DNA of 64,000 bases. Origin: Nocardioides sp. Arc9.136. GTDB lineage: Bacteria > Actinomycetota > Actinomycetes > Propionibacteriales > Nocardioidaceae. The position numbers and the translations under genes were made by a program. Shown here piece after piece: positions 8,809 to 17,192 of this stretch. The stretch's first letter is position 1. Every line of letters begins with the position of its first letter. The stretch lies in contig NZ_CP113431.1 in assembly GCF_030506255.1 (NCBI RefSeq), positions 62,001 to 126,000 on the forward strand, written 5' to 3'. Below the pieces are notes generated by a model that was not told the origin of the DNA, ran no database searches, and saw nothing but the letters and a program-made list of their open reading frames with translations.

Positions 8809-10196
8809 GCGGCCCCGCCGGCGTCCGGCTGGGCACCCCGTCCGGCCGGGCCGTCGTCGCCGCCGCGACGCTCGGCTCGGGGATGACGCTCCTCGACGGC
8901 ACGGTCGTCAACGTGGCGCTGGTGCGCATCGGCGAGGACCTCGACGCCTCGCTGGCCCAGCTGCAGTGGATCACCAACGGCTACCTGCTCTCGCTGGCCA
9001 GCCTGATCCTCCTCGGCGGCTCGCTCGGCGACCAGTTCGGCCGCCGCCGGGTGTTCGTCGTGGGGACCGTGTGGTTCGCGCTGGCCAGCCTCGCCTGCGG
9101 CCTGGCGCCGAACGCGGAGACGCTGATCGCCGCGCGGGTGCTCCAGGGCGTCGGCGGGGCGCTGCTGACGCCCGGCAGCCTCGCGATGATCCAGGGCGCG
9201 TTCGTGCCCGAGGACCGGCCGCGGGCGATCGGTGCCTGGTCGGGCCTCGGGGGGATCGCGACCGCCGTCGGGCCGTTCGTCGGCGGCGTGCTGGTCGACC
9301 ACGCGAGCTGGCGGTGGATCTTCCTGGTCAACCTGCCGCTCGCCGCGGTGACCGTGCTGGTCGCGCTGCGGTCGGTGCCCGAGACCCGGGACCCAGGCGC
9401 CTCCGGGCGGCTGGACGTCGCGGGCGCCGTCCTGGCCACCCTCGGCCTCGCCGGCACGACGTACGCGCTGATCCAGTGGGGCGGGGACCTGGCGCCGGTC
9501 GCGGCGGTCCTCGCCGTGCTCGCGCTCGTGGCCTTCGTGGTGGTCGAGCGCCGGCGCTCCGACCCGATGCTGGACCCGGCGCTCTTCGCCGACCGCACTT
9601 TCAGCGCCGCGAACGCGATGACGCTGCTGGTCTACGCCGCGCTCGGCGCGGTGATGTTCTTCCTGGTCCTGCAGCTGCAGACCGTCGGCGGGTACGCCGC
9701 GCTGGCGGCCGGCACCGCGACGCTGCCGGTCACGGTCTGCATGCTGCTGCTGGCCGCGCGCGGCGGCGCGCTCGGGGCCCGGATCGGGCCGCGCATCCCG
9801 ATGACCGTCGGCCCGCTCGTCATGGCGGCCGGCGTCCTGCTGCTGCTGGCGGTCGGCGAGGACGTCGACTACCTGCGCGACGTGCTGCCCGGGCTCACCG
9901 TCTTCGGCCTCGGCCTGGCGCTGATGGTCGCGCCGCTGACCGCGACCGTGCTCGCGGCGGCCCCCGACCAGCAGGCGGGGCTGGCCAGCGGGGTCAACAA
10001 CGCGGTCGCCCGGGCCGGCTCGCTGCTGGCCGTCGCCGCGCTGCCGGTGGCTGTCGGCCTCGGCGGGGACCAGTACGCCGACCCGGTCGCGCTCGACGCG
10101 GCGTACCGCACCGCGATGATCGCCTGCGCGGGCCTGCTGGCCCTCGGCGGTGCGGTGTCGTGGGTCCTCGTCCGCAGCGACGTCCTGGAGGAGTGA
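8805..10196 (+). CDS. MFS drug exporter, DHA2 (EmrB/QacA) family
   Basis: This 463-residue protein is an inner-membrane proton-driven exporter. LDGTVVNVAL in the first helix and GGSLGDQFGRRRVF (motif A) in the loop after the second helix are typical of DHA2 transporters. Many hydrophobic segments follow, enough for about 14 helices in a short version. The GTG start shares GTGA with the stop of the TetR gene, so regulator and exporter are coupled. The substrate could be a toxic hydrocarbon product or a drug. Confidence 0.88.
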   Translation: MSGPAGVRLGTPSGRAVVAAATLGSGMTLLDGTVVNVALVRIGEDLDASLAQLQWITNGYLLSLASLILLGGSLGDQFGRRRVFVVGTVWFALASLACGLAPNAETLIAARVLQGVGGALLTPGSLAMIQGAFVPEDRPRAIGAWSGLGGIATAVGPFVGGVLVDHASWRWIFLVNLPLAAVTVLVALRSVPETRDPGASGRLDVAGAVLATLGLAGTTYALIQWGGDLAPVAAVLAVLALVAFVVVERRRSDPMLDPALFADRTFSAANAMTLLVYAALGAVMFFLVLQLQTVGGYAALAAGTATLPVTVCMLLLAARGGALGARIGPRIPMTVGPLVMAAGVLLLLAVGEDVDYLRDVLPGLTVFGLGLALMVAPLTATVLAAAPDQQAGLASGVNNAVARAGSLLAVAALPVAVGLGGDQYADPVALDAAYRTAMIACAGLLALGGAVSWVLVRSDVLEE

Positions 10197-10266
10197 GCCG
10201 GGTTCGGGCGCGGGCGTTGCGGACCCGGCCTACCCTGGGCGGCGGGAGAGCTCGGAGGGAGGACCG

Positions 10267-11487
10267 GTGGGAGCGACGCGTGCCTGGACGCCGCTGGTGG
10301 CGGCGACCCTGCTGCTCCTGACGTCCTGCGCGACGTCGGCGGAGACCACCCCGGAGCCCGCACCCGCCCCGTCCGGCTCCGCCGTCGGCTCGGTCGACAC
10401 CGCGCCCCGGCCCGAGGGCGGTCGCGCCGCCCCGGTCGGCGCGTTCGCCGTCGAGCCGCCCGGCCCGCTGCGGGGCAGCACCCTCGAGGGCCCGGACATG
10501 CTCGTCTACAGCCAGGACCCGCTCAGCGACGACATGGTGGAGCGGATCGAGGGCCTGCGGGGCGTCGACGCCGTCGAGCCGCTGGCCATGGCGCAGGTGC
10601 CGGTCGAGGAGAAGGTCATCAACCTCGCCGCGGTCGACCCGGCGACGTACCGCCGCTTCGTGCCGGACCGTGCGAGCGCCCGGCTGCTCGAGGCGTGGAA
10701 GCGCGTCGCGGCCGGCGAGATCGCCGTCCTGCCGGAGATGAAGACGAAGATCCCGATGGACGAGCAGGGCTTCTTGTCGCTGGGCAACTCGACCAAGGCG
10801 CCCAAGGCCCACGTCGGCGCCTACGTCGCGCAGGTCCCGCAGGTCGACGCGGTCGTCAACGAGAAGTGGGGCGAGGCGCTCGGGATGAAGCCCGGCAACG
10901 CGCTGCTCGTCTCCGCCGACATCACCGCCCCCCAGGCGCTGCGCAAGCCGATCCAGGAGATCGCCGGCGACGAGGCCTCCGTGCAGATCCTCGGCCCCGA
11001 CCTCGACACCAGCGTGAAGCAGACCGCGTTCCTGGTCGGGACGGTCGCCGAGGCGGTCGGCACCTTCAACTACACCGTGCTCGGCGGGGGCCGGATCGCC
11101 CCCGAGCCGGCCTGGGTCACCGAGCACATCCGCACCGAGCCGGTGCCGATCCTCGGCTCGGTGACCTGCAACAAGGCGATCTTCCCGCAGCTGCGGGCGG
11201 CCCTGCAGGAGGTCGTCGACCGCGGCCTCGCCGACGAGATCCACCCCGACGAGTACGCCGGCTGCTACTACCCGCGCTTCATCGCCGGCTCGACAAAGCT
11301 CTCCAACCACTCCTTCGGGCTGGCGCTCGACTTCAACGTCCCCGGCAACCTGCGCGGCACCGTCGGCGAGATGGACCGCACGGTGGTGGACATCTTCAAG
11401 AAGTGGGGCTTCGGGTGGGGCGGCGACTGGCGCTACACCGACCCGATGCACTTCGAGATGGTCGCCATCGTCGAGCCCCGGACCTGA
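10267..11487 (+). CDS. Lipoprotein with C-terminal M15 (VanY-like) D,D-peptidase domain
   Basis: This 406-residue exported protein has a lipoprotein signal with lipobox LTSC and Cys21. A low-complexity linker (about 22-60) follows. Residues about 75-250 resemble the extracytoplasmic core domain of MacB/FtsX-type permeases (VEEKVINLAAVDPATYRR, then a GEIAVLP stretch), though that match is only moderate. The last 130 residues are an M15 peptidase: LSNHSFGLALDFN holds the zinc His and Asp and PMHFEM the last His. It likely trims peptidoglycan stem peptides on the outer face of the membrane. The GTG at 10267 follows GGAGGGAGG. Confidence 0.82.
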   Translation: MGATRAWTPLVAATLLLLTSCATSAETTPEPAPAPSGSAVGSVDTAPRPEGGRAAPVGAFAVEPPGPLRGSTLEGPDMLVYSQDPLSDDMVERIEGLRGVDAVEPLAMAQVPVEEKVINLAAVDPATYRRFVPDRASARLLEAWKRVAAGEIAVLPEMKTKIPMDEQGFLSLGNSTKAPKAHVGAYVAQVPQVDAVVNEKWGEALGMKPGNALLVSADITAPQALRKPIQEIAGDEASVQILGPDLDTSVKQTAFLVGTVAEAVGTFNYTVLGGGRIAPEPAWVTEHIRTEPVPILGSVTCNKAIFPQLRAALQEVVDRGLADEIHPDEYAGCYYPRFIAGSTKLSNHSFGLALDFNVPGNLRGTVGEMDRTVVDIFKKWGFGWGGDWRYTDPMHFEMVAIVEPRT

Positions 11488-11497
11488 CCGGCCGGGC

Positions 11498-12211
11498 GTG
11501 GGGCGGGTCGTGGAGCGGGGCGTGGAGCCCGGCGTGGCGGTCGGACGGGTCGTCGAGCTGCACCGGTTCCCGGTGAAGTCGCTGCAGGGCGAGCGCCTCG
11601 AGCGGGTGGACGTGGACCTGCGCGGTCTCGTCGGCGACCGGGCCTGGGCGGTGCGCGAGCCGGACGACAAGCTCGGCAGCGGCAAGTCGACGCGGCGGTT
11701 CCGCAGGATGGCCGGGCTGCTCGAGCTCCACGCGACGTACGACGGGGGCCGGGTGGGCGAAGGGCCGGTGGTCGCCCTCCCCGACGGGCGGTCCTGGCGG
11801 GCCCCCGACGCCGAGCTGGACGAGGCGCTCACGGCGTACGTCGGCCGGCCGGTCGCCCTGGCCCCGGAGGCGGACGTCGCCCACCACGACGAGGGCCCGC
11901 TGCACCTGGTCACCACCGCCACGCTGGGCCGGCTGGCCACCGACGGGGTCGTCCTGCGCGCGAACCTGGTGCTGGACGTGCCGGGCCTCGAGGCGTTCGC
12001 CGAGGACGGCTGGTCCGGGCGGGAGCTGCGGGTCGGCGGTGGCGGGCTGGTGCTGCGGGTGCGCGAGCCGATGCCGCGGTGCGTCATGGTGGGCACCGAG
12101 GTGCTCCACGAGACCACCCGGCTCAACGACGGGTGCGCGGGCGTCGTGGTCGACGTCGTGGGGCCGGGGCCGGTCGCGGTCGGGGACGACGCGGTCCTCG
12201 CCGGTCGCTAG
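11498..12211 (+). CDS. MOSC domain protein with N-terminal beta-barrel domain
   Basis: This protein (up to 237 residues) has a MOSC_N domain (VELHRFPVKSLQGERLERV and LVGDRAWAV) followed by a MOSC domain (PRCVMVGTEV, GCAGVVVDVVGPGPVAVGD). MOSC proteins handle sulfur attached to the molybdenum cofactor or reduce N-hydroxylated compounds as mARC-like enzymes. RCVMV holds the candidate cofactor-binding Cys. Several in-frame GTG codons (11498, 11510, 11522) make the start uncertain; there is no clear ribosome binding site. Its TAG stop is also the beginning of the next gene's -10 box. Confidence 0.82.
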   Translation: MGRVVERGVEPGVAVGRVVELHRFPVKSLQGERLERVDVDLRGLVGDRAWAVREPDDKLGSGKSTRRFRRMAGLLELHATYDGGRVGEGPVVALPDGRSWRAPDAELDEALTAYVGRPVALAPEADVAHHDEGPLHLVTTATLGRLATDGVVLRANLVLDVPGLEAFAEDGWSGRELRVGGGGLVLRVREPMPRCVMVGTEVLHETTRLNDGCAGVVVDVVGPGPVAVGDDAVLAGR

Positions 12212-12214
12212 CCT
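12209..12214 (+). promoter_or_regulatory. Leaderless -10 box made from the MOSC gene stop codon
   Basis: TAGCCT starts with the TAG stop of the MOSC gene and ends seven bases before the ATG at 12222. The quinone oxidoreductase can therefore be transcribed from within the end of its neighbour. Confidence 0.6.
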
Positions 12215-12221
12215 CGCCTGC

Positions 12222-13187
12222 ATGCGCGCCGCCAGAGTCCTCGCCACCACCGGTCCCGCCGACGTCCGTGTCGAGGAGGTCGACGAGCCCACGCCGGGCG
12301 CGGGCGACGTGCTCGTCGAGGTCCACAGCGTCGGGGTGTCCTTCCCCGACCTGCTGCTGAGCCGCGGCGAGTACCAGATGAAGCCCGAGCCGCCGTTCAC
12401 CCTCGGCGTCGACTTCGCCGGCACGGTCGTGTCGGGCCCGGGCTTCGAGCCCGGCCAGCGGGTGGCCGGCGTGGGCGGCTGGGGCGGGGCGTCCGAGCTG
12501 GTCGCCAACCCGGCCGACTTCGTCTTCGCGCTGCCCGACGAGCTGTCGTACGACGAGGGCGCGGCGCTGCCGATGAACTACCTCACCGCCGACTTCACCC
12601 TCCACGAGCGCGCCGGGCTGCGCGAGGGCGAGACCGTGCTGGTCCACGGCGCCGCCGGCGGCGTCGGCACCGCCACCATCCAGGTCGCCAAGGGGATGGG
12701 TGCACGGGTCGTCGCGGTGGTCTCCACCGAGGAGAAGGCCGGGGTCGCCCGCGCCGCCGGCGCCGACGAGGCCGTGCTGGTCGAGGGGTTCAAGGACGCC
12801 GCCAAGGAGCTCACCGGCGGCGTCGGCGTCGACGTGGTGGTCGACGTGGTGGGCGGCGACCTGTTCACCGACTCCCTGCGCGTGCTCGCCCCGCAGGGCC
12901 GGCTCATGGTCGTCGGGTTCGCCGCCGGCCAGGGCATCCCCCAGGTCAAGGTCAACCGGCTGCTGCTCAACAACGTCGACGTGCGCGGCGTGGGCTGGGG
13001 CGCCTACGCGATGGTCCGCCCCGGTTACATGCACCAGCAGTGGGAGCGCCTCGTGCCGATGATGACCTCCGGCGTCGTGAAGCCGCCGATCGGCTCGACC
13101 TACCCGCTCGACGACTTCTCCCAGGCCCTGCTCGACATGGAGGCCCGCCGGACGCTCGGGAAGTCGGTCGTCCGCGTCCGTGGCTGA
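12222..13187 (+). CDS. NADPH:quinone oxidoreductase, zinc-free MDR family
   Basis: This 321-residue cytoplasmic enzyme belongs to the medium-chain dehydrogenase/reductase superfamily. The N-terminal catalytic half begins MRAARVLATTGPADVRVEEV and lacks the zinc-binding Cys/His set. The Rossmann half shows VHGAAGGVGTATIQVAKGMG, the NADPH-binding loop. The ending YPLDDFSQALLDMEARRTLGKSVV is typical. It probably reduces quinones or unsaturated carbonyl compounds. A large palindrome follows the stop. Confidence 0.9.
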   Translation: MRAARVLATTGPADVRVEEVDEPTPGAGDVLVEVHSVGVSFPDLLLSRGEYQMKPEPPFTLGVDFAGTVVSGPGFEPGQRVAGVGGWGGASELVANPADFVFALPDELSYDEGAALPMNYLTADFTLHERAGLREGETVLVHGAAGGVGTATIQVAKGMGARVVAVVSTEEKAGVARAAGADEAVLVEGFKDAAKELTGGVGVDVVVDVVGGDLFTDSLRVLAPQGRLMVVGFAAGQGIPQVKVNRLLLNNVDVRGVGWGAYAMVRPGYMHQQWERLVPMMTSGVVKPPIGSTYPLDDFSQALLDMEARRTLGKSVVRVRG

Positions 13188-13198
13188 GGTCGGCGGGA

Positions 13199-13268
13199 TG
13201 TAACGCGCCGTTCGGGGAGCTGCCGCGCCGGTGGAGCGGCGCGGTAGATCACCGGACAGCGCGTTGCA
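13199..13268. repeat. 70-base imperfect palindrome between convergent genes
   Basis: Two 32-base arms (13199-13230 and 13237-13268) surround a GTGGAG loop. Twenty-six of the 32 positions are complementary, and most of the others can form G-T/G-U pairs on one strand or the other. It fills most of the gap between the quinone oxidoreductase and the small monooxygenase, which face each other. It could be a bidirectional terminator or a copy of an extragenic palindromic repeat; only one copy is visible here. Confidence 0.6.
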
Positions 13269-13296
13269 AGGCGCGACCGCTCAGGCCCGCGACCGC

Positions 13297-13593
13297 TCAG
13301 ACCGCGCGGAGCGTGTGGATCGCGACGTCCCCGGCGAGGACCGGGCCGAGCACGGCGAAGGCCTCGGCCACGTGCGGGGCGGACATGTGGGCGTCGATGG
13401 CGGCCTGGGACTCCCACGCCTCGATGGTGACGAAGGTGCCCGGCGCGGTGGCGGACTCGAAGGCGTCGTACTGCAGGCAGCCCTCGTCGTCCGCCAGGCT
13501 GGCGGCGGCGAGGGTGGCGAGCGCGGCGCGGGCGGCGTCGGCGTGGTCGGGCTGGACGGGCAGCGTGGCGACCACGCGGATCGGGGTGCTCAT
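13297..13593 (-). CDS. Antibiotic biosynthesis monooxygenase (ABM) domain protein
   Basis: This 98-residue protein has the short ferredoxin-like ABM fold: RVVATLPVQPDHADAARAAL, then YDAFESATAPGTFVTIEAW and a final AHMSAPHVAEAF helix. Relatives act as dimeric cofactor-free oxygenases or in heme and quinol breakdown; no specific substrate can be given. The ATG at 13593 lies seven bases after TAGGTT, so the transcript is probably leaderless. The longer open frame upstream has no support because it runs into the divergent M13 peptidase gene. Confidence 0.85.
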   Translation of the reverse strand: MSTPIRVVATLPVQPDHADAARAALATLAAASLADDEGCLQYDAFESATAPGTFVTIEAWESQAAIDAHMSAPHVAEAFAVLGPVLAGDVAIHTLRAV

Positions 13594-13600
13594 GGCGCCG

Positions 13601-13606
13601 AACCTA
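13601..13606 (-). promoter_or_regulatory. Leaderless -10 box of the ABM gene
   Basis: On the minus strand TAGGTT ends seven bases before the ATG at 13593. It shares a 64-base divergent promoter region with the M13 peptidase gene. Confidence 0.55.
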
Positions 13607-13644
13607 GCGGCGGCGTGCGGGCCGGGGCAGTGGGTCGCGCCGGT

Positions 13645-13650
13645 TAGGGT
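13645..13650 (+). promoter_or_regulatory. Leaderless -10 box of the M13 peptidase gene
   Basis: TAGGGT ends seven bases before the GTG at 13658, and no ribosome binding site is present between them. Confidence 0.58.
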
Positions 13651-13657
13651 CGATCCC

Positions 13658-15601
13658 GTGACGATCCTCGATGACGCCCGCCCGGGCATGGACCCCGACA
13701 TCCGCCCGCAGGACGACCTGTTCGGCCACGTCAACGGGCGCTGGCTGGACGAGACCGAGATCCCCAGCGACCGGTCGAGCTGGGGCCCGTTCGTGCAGCT
13801 GGCCGACGCCGCAGAGGACCACGTCCGGCAGATCATCGAGGAGCTCGCCGCCGGCGATCCCGCGACGATGACCGAGGACGCGCGCAAGATCGGCGACCTG
13901 TTCGCCTCCTTCATGGACACCGAGTCGATCCAGCGGCACGGGCTGCGCCCGGTGCGGCCGCTGATCGACGCGGTCGACGGGCTGCGCGACGTGCGCGACC
14001 TGGCGGCGTTCCTCGGCGAGTTCGAGCGGGTCGGGGGCCACGGGCTGTTCGGGTCCTACGTCGACACCGACGACCGCCGCTCGGACCGCTACCTCTTCCA
14101 CCTCGTCCAGGGCGGGCTGGGGCTGCCGGACGAGTCGTACTACCGCGAGGAGAAGTTCGCCGAGGTCCGCGAGGCCTACCTGGGCTACCTCGAGCAGCTC
14201 TTCACCCTCGCCGAGCACCCTCACGCCGCGGCCGCGGCGCGCACCGTGCTGGAGATCGACACCCGCCTGGCCGCGGGCCACTGGGAGCGCGCGGCGACCC
14301 GCGACGTCCAGAAGACCTACAACCTGATGACGCTGGCCGAGCTCAAGGAGCTGTGCCCGGCCTTCGACTGGGACGCCTACGTCACCAACCTCGGCGGCAA
14401 CGACGAGACCGTCGCCGAGGCGTGCGTGCGGCAGCCGTCGTTCTTCGGCCACCTCTCGACGGTGCTCGACGAGGTCCCGATCGACGCGTGGCGCCCGTGG
14501 ATGCTCAGCCACGTGCTGCGCTCCTCCGCGCCGTACCTCACCGACGACTTCGTCGAGACCAACTTCGACTTCTACGGCCGCACCCTCAACGGCACCCCCG
14601 AGCTGCGCGCGCGGTGGAAGCGCGGCGTGGCGTTCGTCGAGGGCGCGATCGGTGAGGCCGTGGGCCAGGAGTACGTCGCGCGGCACTTCCCGCCGACCTC
14701 CAAGGCGCTGATGGACGACCTGGTCGCGAACCTAATCGCCGCCTACCGCGAGTCGATCTCCCAGCTGGACTGGATGACCGAGGAGACCAAGCAGCGGGCC
14801 TACGAGAAGCTCGCGACCTTCCGCCCCAAGATCGGCTACCCCGAGAAGTTTCGTGACTACTCGGCGCTGTCGGTGAGCGCGACCGACCTGCTCGGCAACG
14901 TCGCGGCCGCCGCGGCGTTCGAGACCGACCGCCAGCTGGCCAAGATCGGCTCGCCGGTCGACCGCGACGAGTGGTTCATGCTCCCGCAGACCGTCAACGC
15001 CTACTACAACCCCGGCACCAACGAGATCTGCTTCCCCGCCGGCATCCTGCAGAAGCCGTTCTTCAGCCCCGACGCCCACCCGGCGGAGAACTACGGCGGC
15101 ATCGGCGCGGTCATCGGCCACGAGGTCGGGCACGGCTTCGACGACCAGGGCGCGCAGTACGACGGCGAGGGCAACCTCCACGACTGGTGGACCGCCGACG
15201 ACAAGGCCGCCTTCGAGGTGAAGTCCCGGGCGCTCATCGAGCAGTACGACGCGTTCGAGCCGCGCAACCTGCCCGGCGAGCACGTCAACGGCTCGCTGAC
15301 CGTGGGCGAGAACATCGGCGACCTCGGCGGGCTCACCATCGCCCACAAGGCGTTCCTGATCTCCGAGGGCGGCACCGCCTCGGAGGAGGACCGTCGCCGG
15401 CTGTTCCTGAACTGGGCCTACGTGTGGCGGACCAAGCGCCGCACCCAGCAGGAGCAGCAGTACCTCACCATCGACCCGCACAGCCCGCCGGAGTTCCGCG
15501 CCAACATCGTGCGCAACCTCGACGAGTTCCACGAGGTCTTCGGCACCCGGGAGGGCGACGGCCTCTGGCTCGACCCCGACCGGCGGGTGCGGATCTGGTG
15601 A
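13658..15601 (+). CDS. M13 family zinc metallopeptidase (neprilysin/PepO-like)
   Basis: This 647-residue enzyme cleaves oligopeptides. The zinc motif HEVGH is at residues 488-492 (GHEVGHGFDDQGAQYD), with the third ligand E551 in GENIGDLGG. NAYYNPGTNEI upstream binds substrate as in neprilysin. The N-terminus (DDLFGHVNGRWLDETEIP) is typical of M13 proteins. No signal peptide or membrane anchor is visible, so it is probably cytoplasmic, unlike animal neprilysin. The GTG start is chosen because it aligns with the -10 box and the family N-terminus. Confidence 0.93.
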   Translation: MTILDDARPGMDPDIRPQDDLFGHVNGRWLDETEIPSDRSSWGPFVQLADAAEDHVRQIIEELAAGDPATMTEDARKIGDLFASFMDTESIQRHGLRPVRPLIDAVDGLRDVRDLAAFLGEFERVGGHGLFGSYVDTDDRRSDRYLFHLVQGGLGLPDESYYREEKFAEVREAYLGYLEQLFTLAEHPHAAAAARTVLEIDTRLAAGHWERAATRDVQKTYNLMTLAELKELCPAFDWDAYVTNLGGNDETVAEACVRQPSFFGHLSTVLDEVPIDAWRPWMLSHVLRSSAPYLTDDFVETNFDFYGRTLNGTPELRARWKRGVAFVEGAIGEAVGQEYVARHFPPTSKALMDDLVANLIAAYRESISQLDWMTEETKQRAYEKLATFRPKIGYPEKFRDYSALSVSATDLLGNVAAAAAFETDRQLAKIGSPVDRDEWFMLPQTVNAYYNPGTNEICFPAGILQKPFFSPDAHPAENYGGIGAVIGHEVGHGFDDQGAQYDGEGNLHDWWTADDKAAFEVKSRALIEQYDAFEPRNLPGEHVNGSLTVGENIGDLGGLTIAHKAFLISEGGTASEEDRRRLFLNWAYVWRTKRRTQQEQQYLTIDPHSPPEFRANIVRNLDEFHEVFGTREGDGLWLDPDRRVRIW

Positions 15602-15620
15602 GTGCCGGGTCGGTCGCTCC

Positions 15621-16982
15621 TCAGACCGCGGCCGGCTCCGGCTGGGCGGCCGCGCCCTCGTCGACGGGCGCGAGGTCGACCGTCAGGTCGCGGCCACGGG
15701 TCTCGGGCAGCAGCGTGACCGAGACCAGGCTGATCGCGGCGACGACGACGTTGTAGGTCGCCACGAGCCACAGCGTGCCGTCGCCCTTCGTCACCAGCCA
15801 GGCGGCGATGAGCGGGGTGAGGCCGGAGGCGAGGATGCCCGAGACCTGGTAGAGCGTGCTGAGCGCGGAGTAGCGGTACCGGGTGTCGAACAGCTCGCTC
15901 CAGAACGCCGCCAGCGGGCCGTACACCCAGCCGTAGACGATCCCGAGGCCGCCGACGAAGGTCAGGAACACGCCGAGGGTCGTGCCGGTCTGGATCATCC
16001 AGGCGGCGGGGAAGGCGAAGACCAGCGCGAACGCCGCGCCGGAGGCGTAGACCGGCCGCCGGCCGACCCGGTCGCTGAGCCGGCCGGACACCAGCACCAG
16101 CGCGACGCCGAGCAGCGCGCCGACCATGATGCAGTTGAGGGCGGTGGACTTGGTGACGCCGACCTCGTCGACGGCGTAGGCGAGCAGGTAGACCGAGAAC
16201 AGGTTGAACGAGAACCCCTCGATGAACCGGGTGCCCATGCCGAGGAGGAGGGTCCGCCCCTGCCGGGCGAACAGCTCGGTCACCGGCATCGCGGAGACCT
16301 GCTTCTCCTCCTGCACCCGCTGGAACGACGGGGTCTCCATGACGCTCAGCCGGATCCACGCGCCGATGGCGAGCAGCACGATGCTCAGCAGGAAGCAGGC
16401 GCGCCAGCCCCACGCGAGGAACGCCTCGTCGGGCAGCTGCGAGGCGATCGCGAAGGCGCCGCTGGCCAGGAAGAGGCCGCCGGGCACGCCGATGTGGGCG
16501 AAGCTGCCGAAGAACCCGCGCCGCCGCGCGGGCGCGAACTCGACCGCGAGCAGCACGGCGCCGCCGTACTCCCCGCCGACGCCGATGCCCTGGAGCACCC
16601 GCAGCACGACGAGCAGCACCGGCGCCCACACGCCGATCTGGTCGTACGTCGGCAGGAGGCCGATCACCGCGGTGCCGATCCCCATGATCATGAGCGTCCA
16701 GATCAGCATCGTCTTGCGACCGATGCGGTCGCCGAAGTGGCCGAAGACGAGCCCGCCGACCGGCCGGGCGAGGAAGCCGACGGCGAACGTGCCGAACGCC
16801 GCGAACTGCGCCGCCGGTCCGTCCAGGCCGTTGAAGTACAGCTCGTCGAAGACCAGGCCGGCGGCGGTGCCGTAGAGGAAGAAGTCGTACCACTCGATGG
16901 TGGCGCCGACGGCCGAGGCCATCGCGACCCGGCGGGGGTCGGCGGCCGCGCTGGTCGCCGCGGCTCCCGTGGTGCTTGCCAT
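15621..16982 (-). CDS. MFS transporter, metabolite:proton symporter (MHS) family
   Basis: This 453-residue membrane protein belongs to the ShiA/ProP group. IEWYDFFLYGTAAGLVF in the first helix and RPVGGLVFGHFGDRIGRK in the following loop are the family hallmarks. About 12 helices are visible. It likely imports an organic acid, osmolyte or similar metabolite. The ATG at 16982 has GAGGAG upstream. The 200-base divergent region shared with the helicase gene contains TATGGT and TTGTCGG elements on the minus strand, but no promoter there is clear enough to call. Confidence 0.88.
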   Translation of the reverse strand: MASTTGAAATSAAADPRRVAMASAVGATIEWYDFFLYGTAAGLVFDELYFNGLDGPAAQFAAFGTFAVGFLARPVGGLVFGHFGDRIGRKTMLIWTLMIMGIGTAVIGLLPTYDQIGVWAPVLLVVLRVLQGIGVGGEYGGAVLLAVEFAPARRRGFFGSFAHIGVPGGLFLASGAFAIASQLPDEAFLAWGWRACFLLSIVLLAIGAWIRLSVMETPSFQRVQEEKQVSAMPVTELFARQGRTLLLGMGTRFIEGFSFNLFSVYLLAYAVDEVGVTKSTALNCIMVGALLGVALVLVSGRLSDRVGRRPVYASGAAFALVFAFPAAWMIQTGTTLGVFLTFVGGLGIVYGWVYGPLAAFWSELFDTRYRYSALSTLYQVSGILASGLTPLIAAWLVTKGDGTLWLVATYNVVVAAISLVSVTLLPETRGRDLTVDLAPVDEGAAAQPEPAAV

Positions 16983-17192
16983 GATCGTCTCCTCGACTTG
17001 TCCGTCGTCGTCCACCGGCTGTGGATGAGTTTGTGCAGTGAACAACCCGACAAACCATAGAAGGTACGGCCTGTCGGCGCAGCACCGGGCGGGCCGCCCG
17101 GTGGCAGGCGTTGCCGATGACCCGATCGGCGCGACCGCCCGGCTGTGGAGGGCGCTCCGGCACCGTCCGTGGCCGCTGGTAGACAGGTCGCC

